From NCBI GenBank assembly GCA_934636825.1, contig CAKUBG010000006.1:34470-98469 (forward strand): a stretch of DNA of 64,000 nucleotides, written 5' to 3'. Below the pieces are notes generated by a model. That model was not told the origin of the DNA. It searched no databases and was given only the letters and a program-made list of their open reading frames with translations. Made by a program: the position numbers and the translations under genes. The DNA is from an uncultured bacterium (GTDB taxonomy: Bacteria; Vulcanimicrobiota; Xenobia; Xenobiales; Xenobiaceae). Shown here piece after piece: positions 42,159 through 50,865 of this stretch (position 1 is its first letter; each line of letters opens with the position of its first letter).

Positions 42159-44377
42159 TTTCGAGTTGTTCCTTTGTTCTTCTTCACAGCTTCTATAGCT
42201 TCTTTCACGGCACTGCGCCAGACTACGGCTCTGCCGCCTGCTTCCGAAGTGATGATGTCATGCTGTCCATCGCCTTTCAAGGCGTCGTGTGATCCGGTGC
42301 TGTTGAGGCTTTTCATTATCGGTTGCAATTTGTTTTCGTGATAAAGTTCTATGAAGACATCGGCAATATCGGGATCGAATTGAGAGCCTCTATTTTCATG
42401 GATAATTTTTATGGCTTTTTCTATAGGCATTCCTTGGCGATAAGGACGATCGGAAGTCATAGCGTCGAAGCTGTCGGCAACACCAATAATACGAGCGCAG
42501 AGCGGAATTTCATTGCCTCTTTTGCGATCCGGGTATCCCGCGCCGTTGTACCATTCGTGATGGTGTAAAATATAGGGAATAAGCGGGCGGAAACTCTTTA
42601 CAGGCATCATAATGCCGGCACCGTAGACTGCGTGACGTTGCATTTCTTCGTATTCTTCATTGCTGAGCTTGTCCGGCTTATTGAGAATGTTGTCGCGAAT
42701 GCGAATTTTACCTATATCGTGCAATAGAGCTGCATTGCGCAAATTCCAAATTTCTTCGGCCGTAAAATTCAAACGCTCGGCGATAAGCACAGAGAAAGCA
42801 GCTACACGTTCAGAGTGACCGCGAGTATAAGGATCGCGAGCGTCGATAGCGTTGGCCAAAGCCGTAATAGATTCCACAAACAAATTTTGCAATTTATTAT
42901 GTAACTCGGCGTTTTCGATAGCCGCTGCCGACATGGAAGCTAAACGAGTAGCTAAATCGATATCGTCGTCTGTAAATTCGTTGGAATCGTTGTGGCCGCG
43001 AACGTTGAGGACGCCAATTACTTTATCAGAAACTTTTAAAGGAACACAAAGAGCTGCTTCCAGTTCTTCTCCGGTAGAGCTGAGGCCGCGAGGTAAACTG
43101 ACCGGATAGCCTTGCAAAGCCACTTTTCCGGAAACACGCTCTCCTAATTTTACTCTGGTGTTGTCTATAACTTGCTTACTTAAACCTTTAGCTTCACGAA
43201 TGCGCAAATGCTGGCGATCTGGCTCCAAAAGCATAAGCGAAGCATTTTTGGCTCCTAGTAATGAACAAGCGTGATCGAGTACTTTGTGCAAAGTTTTGGG
43301 GACATCGATGCTGGAATTTAAAGAATTACCTATCTCTTGCAAAGCTCGCAACTCTTCGTATTGGCGCATAGCTTTTTGATAAACAATAGCTTTAGCCAAA
43401 GAAGAACTGGAATAGCCGGCGATAATGCGCAAGATTTGCAAATCGTCAGAACTGTAATGACCTTCACAAGATGAAGAAATTTTTATACTACCTAGGCACG
43501 AACTCTCGTCACTCAAGGGTACTTTTAGAGTGCATAAACCAGAATCGTTAGTAATACTTTCGCAATTTTCTTCGTTGAGCCAATTGCGCAAATTTGTATC
43601 TATAGGCACGTTGTGAGTACAACTGAAGGGTTTATCCGGGCCTTCTTTTATATAAAGATGAAGATTTTGTTTACTTTCATCCAATAGAGAAATACAACCT
43701 GATTCAGCTTTTAGAATAGAGATAGCTTTATCAAGTATGGAAGGCAAAATTTCGTTGATATCCAAAGAACGGCCTATATCGGTGCTCATTTCATATAGGC
43801 AGCTTAAAGTATTGATCGCTTCTTGCTGTCTAGTATGCATTTCACTCATTTGAGCAATAAAATCGGCCATAGAATTAGCTAAGTCGGTACAACTTTCCTT
43901 AGGTATGCATCTAGTAGGAGGATTATCGTAAAAAGCTGCGGCTAGTTGTTCGTTGCTCCAACTGAAATAGTTTTGTATTTCTTGACTTTGTTCTTCATTG
44001 GGAGAATTTTGCCAAAATGGGCCTATTAGAACATAGGCCATGGGGAGGGGAGCAGTCTTGCTAAACACAGGGCAGACGGAAAAGAAAAGGTTGCCAGCTA
44101 AGGTGAAAATAAAAGCTGTCTCGGCACATTTGTGTTTTTTTAAGCGTTCGGCAAGCTCACTTCTCAATTTGTCGGAAGTAAAGAGCGCTTTATGGGCTTC
44201 GTCGTGTGGCAGAGAATAATGGGATATTTCTTCTCCGGTGGTATATATTACGCCCAAGGAAGCAGATACAGACTGAGCCATAACTTTTTGCATACTTAAC
44301 AAGGCTGCTCTGTAGCTAGTGTAAGCTGAACCTGACAGTATGTTGCTGATTGGTGCGGCAAGAATGTCCACTCCCAA
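42155..44377 (-). CDS. GAF / HD-GYP signalling protein
   Basis: A 740-residue cytoplasmic protein. The N-terminal ~170 residues resemble a PocR-like sensor. Two GAF domains follow (about 205-330 and 365-500). The C-terminal HD-GYP phosphodiesterase (about 515-700) has the metal-binding HDIGK, HHHEWYNGAGYPD and VADSFDAMTSDRPYR, so it should break down cyclic di-GMP or a related dinucleotide. There is no transmembrane segment. The start is a TTG at 44377 after AAAGGG, or a GTG six bases on. It overlaps the convergent ureohydrolase-like gene by four bases. Confidence 0.88.
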   Translation of the reverse strand: MGVDILAAPISNILSGSAYTSYRAALLSMQKVMAQSVSASLGVIYTTGEEISHYSLPHDEAHKALFTSDKLRSELAERLKKHKCAETAFIFTLAGNLFFSVCPVFSKTAPLPMAYVLIGPFWQNSPNEEQSQEIQNYFSWSNEQLAAAFYDNPPTRCIPKESCTDLANSMADFIAQMSEMHTRQQEAINTLSCLYEMSTDIGRSLDINEILPSILDKAISILKAESGCISLLDESKQNLHLYIKEGPDKPFSCTHNVPIDTNLRNWLNEENCESITNDSGLCTLKVPLSDESSCLGSIKISSSCEGHYSSDDLQILRIIAGYSSSSLAKAIVYQKAMRQYEELRALQEIGNSLNSSIDVPKTLHKVLDHACSLLGAKNASLMLLEPDRQHLRIREAKGLSKQVIDNTRVKLGERVSGKVALQGYPVSLPRGLSSTGEELEAALCVPLKVSDKVIGVLNVRGHNDSNEFTDDDIDLATRLASMSAAAIENAELHNKLQNLFVESITALANAIDARDPYTRGHSERVAAFSVLIAERLNFTAEEIWNLRNAALLHDIGKIRIRDNILNKPDKLSNEEYEEMQRHAVYGAGIMMPVKSFRPLIPYILHHHEWYNGAGYPDRKRGNEIPLCARIIGVADSFDAMTSDRPYRQGMPIEKAIKIIHENRGSQFDPDIADVFIELYHENKLQPIMKSLNSTGSHDALKGDGQHDIITSEAGGRAVVWRSAVKEAIEAVKKNKGTTRN

Positions 44378-44616
44378 GTGCCCTTTCTCTTTCGGCGTAT
44401 TGGTTTTGGCTATACAAAAAAACTTAAAAACGCCTTATTACTGGGATCGGTATTTGTAGGAGGCACTAGGTAATCCTTTTTAATTTTATGGCTGTTAATG
44501 GCGAAAGACGGCGCTTTTTTTCAGTATTAGTTCTTGCACAACTGTCCTGTGTCTTGCTATTAGCAAGTAGCATGCCTATATGCTAGAAAAAAAAATGAAA
44601 AGTAGCTCAAAAGGCC
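44378..44616. other. Intergenic stretch between HD-GYP gene and rplM promoter
   Basis: About 240 A/T-rich bases with small hairpins (CTTGC/GCAAG near 44563, AGCAT/ATGCT near 44580). I see no gene. Confidence 0.5.
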
Positions 44617-44645
44617 TTCACTTTAAAGCTTTTTTTTTGTATAAT
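44617..44645 (+). promoter_or_regulatory. Promoter of rplM-rpsI
   Basis: TTCACT (44617-44622) and perfect TATAAT (44640-44645), 17-base spacer. It leaves a leader of about 235 bases before rplM. Confidence 0.7.
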
Positions 44646-44718
44646 GCCTTAGCTGAATCGTAACTTTTTGTTAAGGTTAGATCTTTCGAAGCCTTCTTGT
44701 CCCCGTTAGGAAGATTTT

Positions 44719-44785
44719 GCAGAGTTCCTTGACTAGAAAGCGGCGTGGCATTACTATGCCGCATATGATTTGGAACTGCCTTTTT
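44719..44785 (+). promoter_or_regulatory. Attenuator-like structure in the rplM leader
   Basis: GCAGAGTTCC (44719-44728) can pair with GGAACTGC (44772-44779) around an inner hairpin GCGGC/GCCGC with GGCAT/ATGCC, followed by TTTTT. This resembles a terminator inside a ribosomal-protein leader and may be an L13-type autoregulatory leader; the ligand is inferred. Confidence 0.5.
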
Positions 44786-44887
44786 GCTTTTGCAGCAAGT
44801 TGGTAGATTTTAGATTTTAGAGACCGGCTTTTTTTGGCCCCGCTTTTAGAGGTTCGGGTCTGGCCGGCACGACGTGGAGGACTGGCA

Positions 44888-45322
44888 GTGAAGACGTATG
44901 CCGTCAAGGCCAACGAGGTAAAAAAAGATTGGTACGTAGTAGACGCCGAAGGCAAAACTTTGGGTCGTTTAGCTACTCAGATCGCTCGCGTGCTCATCGG
45001 TAAGCACAAACCTACATTTACACCTCATATGGATGTTGGCGATTTTGTTATAGTATTGAATGCCGATAAAGTGGTGCTCACTGGTTCAAAGGCCACCAGC
45101 AAGGAATATATCAGACACTCTCGTTATCCCGGCGGTTTGAAGACCGTTGCTTATAGCGAAATGATCGCTAGATTCCCTGACAGAGTTATCAAGGCTGCCG
45201 TAGACGGTATGCTTCCTAAGAACAAACTGCGCGCCGTTCGTATGCGCAAGCTGAAAGTTTACACTGGCAGCACGCATCCTCATCAGGCTCAGCAGCCTCG
45301 CCCTCTTCCCGAGACCTTATAG
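44888..45322 (+). CDS. rplM: Ribosomal protein uL13
   Basis: A 144-residue large-subunit protein. It has WYVVDAEGKTLGRLATQIA, the GDFVIVLNADKV and YIRHSRYPGGLK segments and VDGMLPKNKLR, followed by a short C-terminal tail. The start is a GTG at 44888 with GGAGG seven bases upstream; reading on from the upstream TTG would add unrelated residues. It is co-transcribed with rpsI, 58 bases downstream. Confidence 0.98.
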   Translation: MKTYAVKANEVKKDWYVVDAEGKTLGRLATQIARVLIGKHKPTFTPHMDVGDFVIVLNADKVVLTGSKATSKEYIRHSRYPGGLKTVAYSEMIARFPDRVIKAAVDGMLPKNKLRAVRMRKLKVYTGSTHPHQAQQPRPLPETL

Positions 45323-45380
45323 CTTTTAGGTTTTAGGAAAAGCGCTCTGTACTTTCAAGAATCTTTAAAGGGGTAAGTTA

Positions 45381-45794
45381 ATGCCTAAAGTAAAGTTAGC
45401 AATCCAGTCGATGGTCCATCAGGCTACCGGCCGTAGAAAACGCGCTGTCGCTCGTGTTCGCTTAGTACCCGGTGACGGTCGCATCATCATCAACAAGCGC
45501 CCTTACGAGGAGTACTTCCCTCGCGCTACTCAGCAGATGCTCGTGCGTTCTCCTTTGGAACTCACCAAGACTGAGGGCAAATTCAACGTCTACGCTACCT
45601 GTGACGGTGGCGGCGTTTCCGGTCAGGCCGGAGCTGTAAAGCACGGTATCGCCAGAGCTTTAGAAGCTTTTGACGGAACCCTTCGCACCGAATTGAAGCG
45701 AGCTGGATTCATGACTCGTGACTCTCGTGAAAAAGAGCGTAAGAAATACGGTCGCAAGCGTGCTCGTCGCGGATTCCAGTGGACCAAACGTTAG
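45381..45794 (+). CDS. rpsI: Ribosomal protein uS9
   Basis: A 137-residue small-subunit protein whose basic C-terminal tail reaches the P-site t[50 protein letters not shown] and the C-terminal [18 protein letters not shown] are typical. Start ATG follows AAAGGGG. Second gene of the rplM-rpsI operon. Confidence 0.98.
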   Translation: MPKVKLAIQSMVHQATGRRKRAVARVRLVPGDGRIIINKRPYEEYFPRATQQMLVRSPLELTKTEGKFNVYATCDGGGVSGQAGAVKHGIARALEAFDGTLRTELKRAGFMTRDSREKERKKYGRKRARRGFQWTKR

Positions 45795-45930
45795 TTTTGG
45801 CAGCGCTCATCTAAGAGCTGCTTAAAAGCTAAGAACGTTTCTCGAGGTTGCTGCTTTAACCATTGTGGTTGGGCAGCTTCTTCTATTTTTAAATACTTTT
45901 TCTATTTTTCGGCGTAAGGAGTTCCAATAT

Positions 45931-47532
45931 ATGCGTATTGTCAAAGCTAAAGAAATGGCTGCTATCGATCGTGATACCATACAAAAAATAGGTATTCCCG
46001 GCGCTGTACTTATGGAAAGAGCTGGTTTCGCTATCTTTACTTCTATAGTTAAACATTTTGGTTCTGTAAAAGGTAAACGCTTTTTAGTTTTGTGCGGCCC
46101 GGGAAATAATGGGGGAGACGGTTTTGTTATTGCTCGCTATCTTTGTGAAGCTGAAGCCGAAGTTATTTGTCTTTCCATGAAAGGATTGGATAATTTACGC
46201 GGAGACGCCCAACTTTATGCTTCTATTTATCAAAAATTGTACGGCAATTTACATATATATGTTGATATAGAGCAAATTAAACGTTTTTTGCAGGAAACTG
46301 AATATGTAGTAGATGCACTTTTTGGTAATGGTCTGGACAGAAACTTAAAATCTCCTTATATTGAAATTGTCGAGTCTATCAATGAGCACTCAAATAGACT
46401 TAAAGTTATAGCTGTAGATTTACCTTCTGGTTTAGAAGCTGACAGCGGCCAAATTTTAGGCGATGCTCCGTCTTGTCAACTTACGGTAACTGTGGGATTA
46501 CCCAAATGGGGACTTTATTTAGAACCTGGTCGCAGTAGGGCAGGTAAAGTTGAAGTTGCTGATATAGGTTTTCCTAAAGTTCTAACTGAAGATCCTACTA
46601 AAGAGTGTCTTATTGTTGATAAAGAATTGGCTGCTTCTCTTCTGCCTACCAGAGCTAGAAATGCCTATAAGGGTACTTTCGGTACCGTTTGGGTAATTGG
46701 TGGATCCGATTATTATTTGGGAGCACCGCTTCTTTCTTCTCTGGCTGCTTTGCGCTCCGGAGCCGGTATGGTGCTTTTGGCTGCTCCATCTTCTCTTTGT
46801 CGCAAAATAGGAGCCGCTTATCCGGAAGTAATGCGTTGTCCTTTGGAAGATGAAGGCTTCCTCAATGAGCATGATCTAGAATATTTTTCTTGGCTTAAAA
46901 GCAACAAAAATGATTCTGAGCTTTTGTCTCATCCTTGTCCTTGGCCTGCACCTAAAGCTGTTTGTTTGGGGCCTGGTTTGGGGCGAAAAGCTGAAAGCAC
47001 CGACGCTGTTCGCACTTTAATAAAAAAATGTCCTGTGCCTATGGTTATTGATGCTGATGCGTTGTGGCATTTAAGCAAAATTGCTACTGCTGAAAAAGTC
47101 GATTTACAGCAAAAGTGTGTATTGACTCCACATCTAGGTGAACTTTCTCGGCTTTTAGATACTGATGTTGCTGAACTAGAGAAAAATTTACCTCATTACG
47201 CCAGCTTATGCGCTCAGAAATATCATTGTACAGTTGCAGCTAAAGGAAGTCCCACTTTAGTAAGTGACGGTCGGCGTTGTTGGCTTAATAGTAGTGGTGG
47301 CCCTGTCTTGGCTCAGGGAGGCTCCGGTGACGTCTTGGCCGGTTTAATTGCCGGTTTGTTGGCTCAAGGAATGGAACCTTTTGAAGCAACCGCTTTGGGA
47401 GTTTATTGGCATGGCGCTGCCGGTGATAAAGCCTCCGCCGAACATTCCGATCGTGGTCTTGTCGCTTCTGAGATAAGTAATTTACTTCCTGAAGTTAGCC
47501 AGGACTTTATAAATGTATTAGGAAATAAATGA
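45931..47532 (+). CDS. nnr: Bifunctional NAD(P)H-hydrate epimerase / dehydratase
   Basis: Repairs damaged NAD(P)H hydrates. The 533-residue protein joins a YjeF-like epimerase (residues 1-210; GPGNNGGDGFV, VIAVDLPSGLEADSG) to an ADP/ATP-dependent dehydratase of the ribokinase fold (residues 220-530; GTFGTVWVIGGSD, CLGPGLGRK, VIDADALWHL, LTPHLGELSRLL, GGSGDVLAGLIAGLL). The ATG at 45931 follows AAGGAG; longer readings from 45865 add residues that do not fit the family. It lies downstream of rpsI, perhaps on the same transcript. Confidence 0.95.
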   Translation: MRIVKAKEMAAIDRDTIQKIGIPGAVLMERAGFAIFTSIVKHFGSVKGKRFLVLCGPGNNGGDGFVIARYLCEAEAEVICLSMKGLDNLRGDAQLYASIYQKLYGNLHIYVDIEQIKRFLQETEYVVDALFGNGLDRNLKSPYIEIVESINEHSNRLKVIAVDLPSGLEADSGQILGDAPSCQLTVTVGLPKWGLYLEPGRSRAGKVEVADIGFPKVLTEDPTKECLIVDKELAASLLPTRARNAYKGTFGTVWVIGGSDYYLGAPLLSSLAALRSGAGMVLLAAPSSLCRKIGAAYPEVMRCPLEDEGFLNEHDLEYFSWLKSNKNDSELLSHPCPWPAPKAVCLGPGLGRKAESTDAVRTLIKKCPVPMVIDADALWHLSKIATAEKVDLQQKCVLTPHLGELSRLLDTDVAELEKNLPHYASLCAQKYHCTVAAKGSPTLVSDGRRCWLNSSGGPVLAQGGSGDVLAGLIAGLLAQGMEPFEATALGVYWHGAAGDKASAEHSDRGLVASEISNLLPEVSQDFINVLGNK

Positions 47533-47580
47533 GTAATTAACCAAAAATATCCTTGAAAAGGAACGGTTTTAGTTCTCATT

Positions 47581-48579
47581 ATGAGTATTGCCAGTAGGAC
47601 GCCTATTCAAGTTTATCCGGCTATTCTGGATGCGGTCAGATTACATTTTAATGGATACAGAGAAGTATTTAAATTCTCTACTAAAGATAGTCTTATTTTT
47701 GGTTTCTCCAGACAGAAAGATCAAGATTGCTACCAATTTTTGTTAGTTCAAGCTGCCAAATACAAAGGATGTATCAATGCTGAAGTAGCGGTGTCGCCTG
47801 TAAAGCGCTATCCCTATTACCGTCGTCGCGAGTCTTTATCTTTAGGCACTTTTGCTTTCCGCGAGAGATGTAGCTTGATGACTAAAGATAAAGATTTTTC
47901 TTTTGGCTACAATGGTACCAATTTGAATAGAGTGTTGAGTATTTGTTTTGGAGATTATGCCATTCCAGCTATGCATCGTCTTTACGACGAAACCAGAGCA
48001 GAAGCTTCTATGGCTGCTCATGTATGGGATACTATTTATGCTGATTGGCAAGAAGCTGAAAGCAAAGCCGATTTTATAAGTGTAAAGCGCTATCCCGATT
48101 TGGAACATGAAGAAGAAGCCAATCGCTTTATCTCTCAAGAAGTGTTGGGTAGCAATCGCTACGATCGTTACTTAGGGCCTCTTAAGCTATGTTATCAGGA
48201 TAGTGACTTCTTCAATTGTCATGTTTATTTAATGGCTAGCGCAATGGAATTTGTCGAGCCACCGGCTATGCCTAAGAAAGAGCATGAAGAAGTTAACAAT
48301 CAGCAAGCAGTCAATAAGGGACAAAGGGTTATAACTTGGCGTGATATTTTAGGCCCGGCCGAACCGGTTGTCTCTGCCCAGACGCCCAAACCTATGCTGA
48401 GAGCTAATGAAGATTGGCGTGAGCCTTTAGAAGATCCGATAGTTGGCGTTTTAGGCCGTCAAGAGCAAAGTTCTTGTCTGACTTTAAACGATCAAGAAGC
48501 TGATATTCGCTTAAAAGAATATGCTTTTCTCAAATCTATGTCCGCTTTAGAAGTTATTATGAACAGAAATTGTGACTAA
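47581..48579 (+). CDS. Protein of unknown function
   Basis: A 332-residue soluble protein with no signal peptide or membrane segment. The N-terminal ~220 residues look globular and rich in aromatic residues (KRYPYYRRRESLSLGTF, CFGDYAIPAMHRLYDE). The last ~110 are less ordered with Pro/Glu-rich stretches. It starts 48 bases after nnr, with AAAAGGAACGG upstream. It ends before a strong bidirectional terminator. No family recognised. Confidence 0.6.
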   Translation: MSIASRTPIQVYPAILDAVRLHFNGYREVFKFSTKDSLIFGFSRQKDQDCYQFLLVQAAKYKGCINAEVAVSPVKRYPYYRRRESLSLGTFAFRERCSLMTKDKDFSFGYNGTNLNRVLSICFGDYAIPAMHRLYDETRAEASMAAHVWDTIYADWQEAESKADFISVKRYPDLEHEEEANRFISQEVLGSNRYDRYLGPLKLCYQDSDFFNCHVYLMASAMEFVEPPAMPKKEHEEVNNQQAVNKGQRVITWRDILGPAEPVVSAQTPKPMLRANEDWREPLEDPIVGVLGRQEQSSCLTLNDQEADIRLKEYAFLKSMSALEVIMNRNCD

Positions 48580-48600
48580 TTATAATTTGTTGTAAAAGCA

Positions 48601-48648
48601 ACTAAATATGCCCCGCGAGTTTCGATAAGCTCGCGGGGCATATTTAGT
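48601..48648. terminator. Strong bidirectional terminator
   Basis: Perfect 19-base arms (ACTAAATATGCCCCGCGAG and complement) around a 10-base loop, between two convergent transcription units. Confidence 0.9.
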
Positions 48649-48690
48649 TAGATCGGCTTGCTTATTATAATTGCTCTTAATTAGGAGCGA

Positions 48691-49914
48691 TTAGAGCCAT
48701 GACATAAGAGGAGTATCGTTGGTATCAACATCAGTTACCGGCTCACTGTCATAGTCACCCAGATTGGCCAAACTGTCTTTATCGATTTGTAATTCGGAAG
48801 GATCGGACAGATAATGTAAAGCTTCTTCTTTGTCGACCAAACCGGCTGAAACTAAACGCGAGAGAGACTTACCCAAAGTTTGCATATTATGCTCTTGCAT
48901 AATCCAGGTAAGTTTGTCGGTTCGACCATTCTTTAATTCTTCGTGAATTTCGTCATTGTTGACCAAAATCTCGAAAGCGGGAATGACACCGCGCCCGTCA
49001 CTGCGATTTACCAAAGTTTGATGGAGAACAATGCGCAAAGCATTGGCGAAAATAGGAGCCATTTTGGCTCTTTCTTGCTCATCGAAAGAGCTGAGGATGC
49101 GCTCTAAACCGCGATCGGGACTGGTGGCATCTAAAACTGCGATAACTAATTTATTGTTAGTCGCCGCTCTAATGGCAAAAGTGGCTGTTTCGCGGTCGGG
49201 AATTTCGCTAATGCCCAACACATCGGCGTCCTGGTCGATGGCTTGCTGAATACCTGTAGAGAAAGAGGGAACATCTACTCCGACTTCGCGCTGTAAGATT
49301 GTGCTTAGCTGGTTGTAACGCCAGAACTGGATGGGATTTTCCAAAGTGACAATCCTGGCCAGACGTGTAGCGTTGATATGAGATACCAAAGCAGCCAGAG
49401 TATTGATCTTGCCGCTTCTGGGGAGTCCTGTAAGCAAGATTAGCCCCGAAGGTTGCTCCAAAATGTTTTCAACCAAACTTCCACTTAGTCCTAAAGTTTC
49501 CAGCTTGGGAATATCGGTGCGCAAACGATGGAAAGAAGCGCAAATATGGCTACGTTCCAAAAAAAGGTGAACTTTGAAGCCGGAGCCGCCGCCGGCTATG
49601 CAAGTTTCGGCGTGGCCCTCTTTGACTAGCTGATTCCTCAAATAGCTAGTCAGAACAGGCTTGAGGAGTTTACGGCAATCGGCGTCGCTCAGAGGAGAAC
49701 CTTCTACGACACTGAGCATATTATTGATTCGCAAAGTGGGAGCGCTGCCGACATTGATATTTAGGGCAGAAGCACCGTGGGCAACTGCTATATCCAAAAG
49801 CTGGGTCAGCTTGTAGGGAACAGTAGCCGCTTCGCTGTCACTTTCAGCAAAGTGATCGCATAAAATGGTCATTTTATTAAGCAGTTCCTGTAGAACTGAC
49901 CCATTAACTTCCAT
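48691..49914 (-). CDS. PilT-like secretion/retraction ATPase with altered P-loop
   Basis: A 407-residue protein of the PilT/T2SSE ATPase family: an N-terminal PAS-like domain (INVGSAPTLRINNMLSVVEG), Walker A region TGLPRSGKINTLAAL, an Asp box region VTLENPIQFW, and ISEIPDRETATFAI at Walker B with its Glu. The residue after the P-loop lysine is Ile instead of Ser/Thr, which normally binds magnesium, and the LHT and AIRAG motifs of PilT are replaced (VLDATSPDRG). It may be a non-catalytic or specialised relative. It follows rpoZ by 76 bases on the same strand. No pilin genes are in the window. Confidence 0.75.
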   Translation of the reverse strand: MEVNGSVLQELLNKMTILCDHFAESDSEAATVPYKLTQLLDIAVAHGASALNINVGSAPTLRINNMLSVVEGSPLSDADCRKLLKPVLTSYLRNQLVKEGHAETCIAGGGSGFKVHLFLERSHICASFHRLRTDIPKLETLGLSGSLVENILEQPSGLILLTGLPRSGKINTLAALVSHINATRLARIVTLENPIQFWRYNQLSTILQREVGVDVPSFSTGIQQAIDQDADVLGISEIPDRETATFAIRAATNNKLVIAVLDATSPDRGLERILSSFDEQERAKMAPIFANALRIVLHQTLVNRSDGRGVIPAFEILVNNDEIHEELKNGRTDKLTWIMQEHNMQTLGKSLSRLVSAGLVDKEEALHYLSDPSELQIDKDSLANLGDYDSEPVTDVDTNDTPLMSWL

Positions 49915-49990
49915 AAGTAAATACCTCTAGCCGTTCTTTGTTGATATTGATTAGCTTGGAAATTTCAGAGCGAACGTACTCTCGGCGTGA

Positions 49991-50491
49991 TTAGATTAAA
50001 GAATCCGTTTCTTTAGTTTCGTCGGATACAAAGTCTAATGCTTCGCCGCTTTGGCTGGCAGAGTCAACTGCGTTGGTCAATTCATCAATGGAATTGTCTT
50101 CGTCTCCCTCTTTGGCAACGACATCTTCCAAATTTATATCTCCGGCGCTGAGATCATCAATGCTTATGGCATCTTCTGATTTATCTTCAGAAGCATGCTT
50201 ATCGCTCTTGGGAGTACCGGACAGAGAAGCGGCTAAGCCTTCTCCACTCAAAATATCGGTTTCCTTAGAGGCGTTAGCGGCTGCAGGTTCGTCATCGGCG
50301 CTTTCGTCTACATAAACTTCGCCTTTGGCAATCTCTTGCAATGCCATGCTCACAGGCTTAGCGGCATTGTAATGTTCAATCGAGGTATCGCCGTCGTTAA
50401 TCTGGCGAGCTCTTTTTAAGGCCAGAGTCACTAATTCAAATTTATTGTCTACCTTGGTGAGAAGTTCATCCAAGCTCGGCTCTACGAGCAT
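49991..50491 (-). CDS. rpoZ: RNA polymerase omega subunit with long acidic tail
   Basis: A 166-residue protein. Residues 1-60 match omega: SLDELLTKVDNKFELVTLAL, KRARQIN and KPVSMALQEIAKGEV. Omega chaperones and stabilises beta-prime in RNA polymerase. Residues 61-166 form an acidic, Ser/Asp/Glu-rich, probably disordered extension not seen in typical 70-100-residue omegas. The ATG at 50491 follows GGAGGA; the TTG six bases earlier is unlikely. The PilT-like gene follows. Confidence 0.85.
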   Translation of the reverse strand: MLVEPSLDELLTKVDNKFELVTLALKRARQINDGDTSIEHYNAAKPVSMALQEIAKGEVYVDESADDEPAAANASKETDILSGEGLAASLSGTPKSDKHASEDKSEDAISIDDLSAGDINLEDVVAKEGDEDNSIDELTNAVDSASQSGEALDFVSDETKETDSLI

Positions 50492-50624
50492 GCTCAATCC
50501 TCCGTGCGGCTTGATAAGGCCGCGAATGATATAATCAATTTCTCGATCCTGATTCTTTACGTCTAAATTGCAAAAAATCCTGCTTATTTAGATGATACTG
50601 TGCTGGGAGTGCCTGGCTTGTCCC

Positions 50625-50760
50625 TATAATATAGAGGAGTTGCTCTTTAATTCTTGAAACACGAGGCCCCCTCTGTTGGGGGGGAATGGTCGACCCTTTT
50701 AGGGCTCTGATCGAGAGTGGGGGAGGAGCCAATCTGACAATAAGCAGAAGACGGTTTTTT
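50625..50760 (+). other. Structured, possibly transcribed leader upstream of ftsK
   Basis: A TATAAT at 50625-50630 is followed by G/C-rich hairpins (CCCCCTCTGTTGGGGGG; GGCTC..GAGCC) and a T-run near 50755. No open frame looks genuine. It may be a small RNA or the ftsK leader; I do not recognise an RNA family. Confidence 0.3.
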
Positions 50761-50865
50761 TATGACAAGCCAGTTTCTTGCCGAGAAGGAGCACGTTGAA
50801 GTATAGTGCTCGTATTCCGGCTAGACAGGTTTGTTTTGCCATTTTTAGCGATAGGGTGAGTATAT

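Noticed and set aside
50535..50732. 65-codon minus-strand frame upstream of ftsK
   Set aside because: It covers G/C-rich hairpins and a promoter-like box on the other strand and has no family resemblance.
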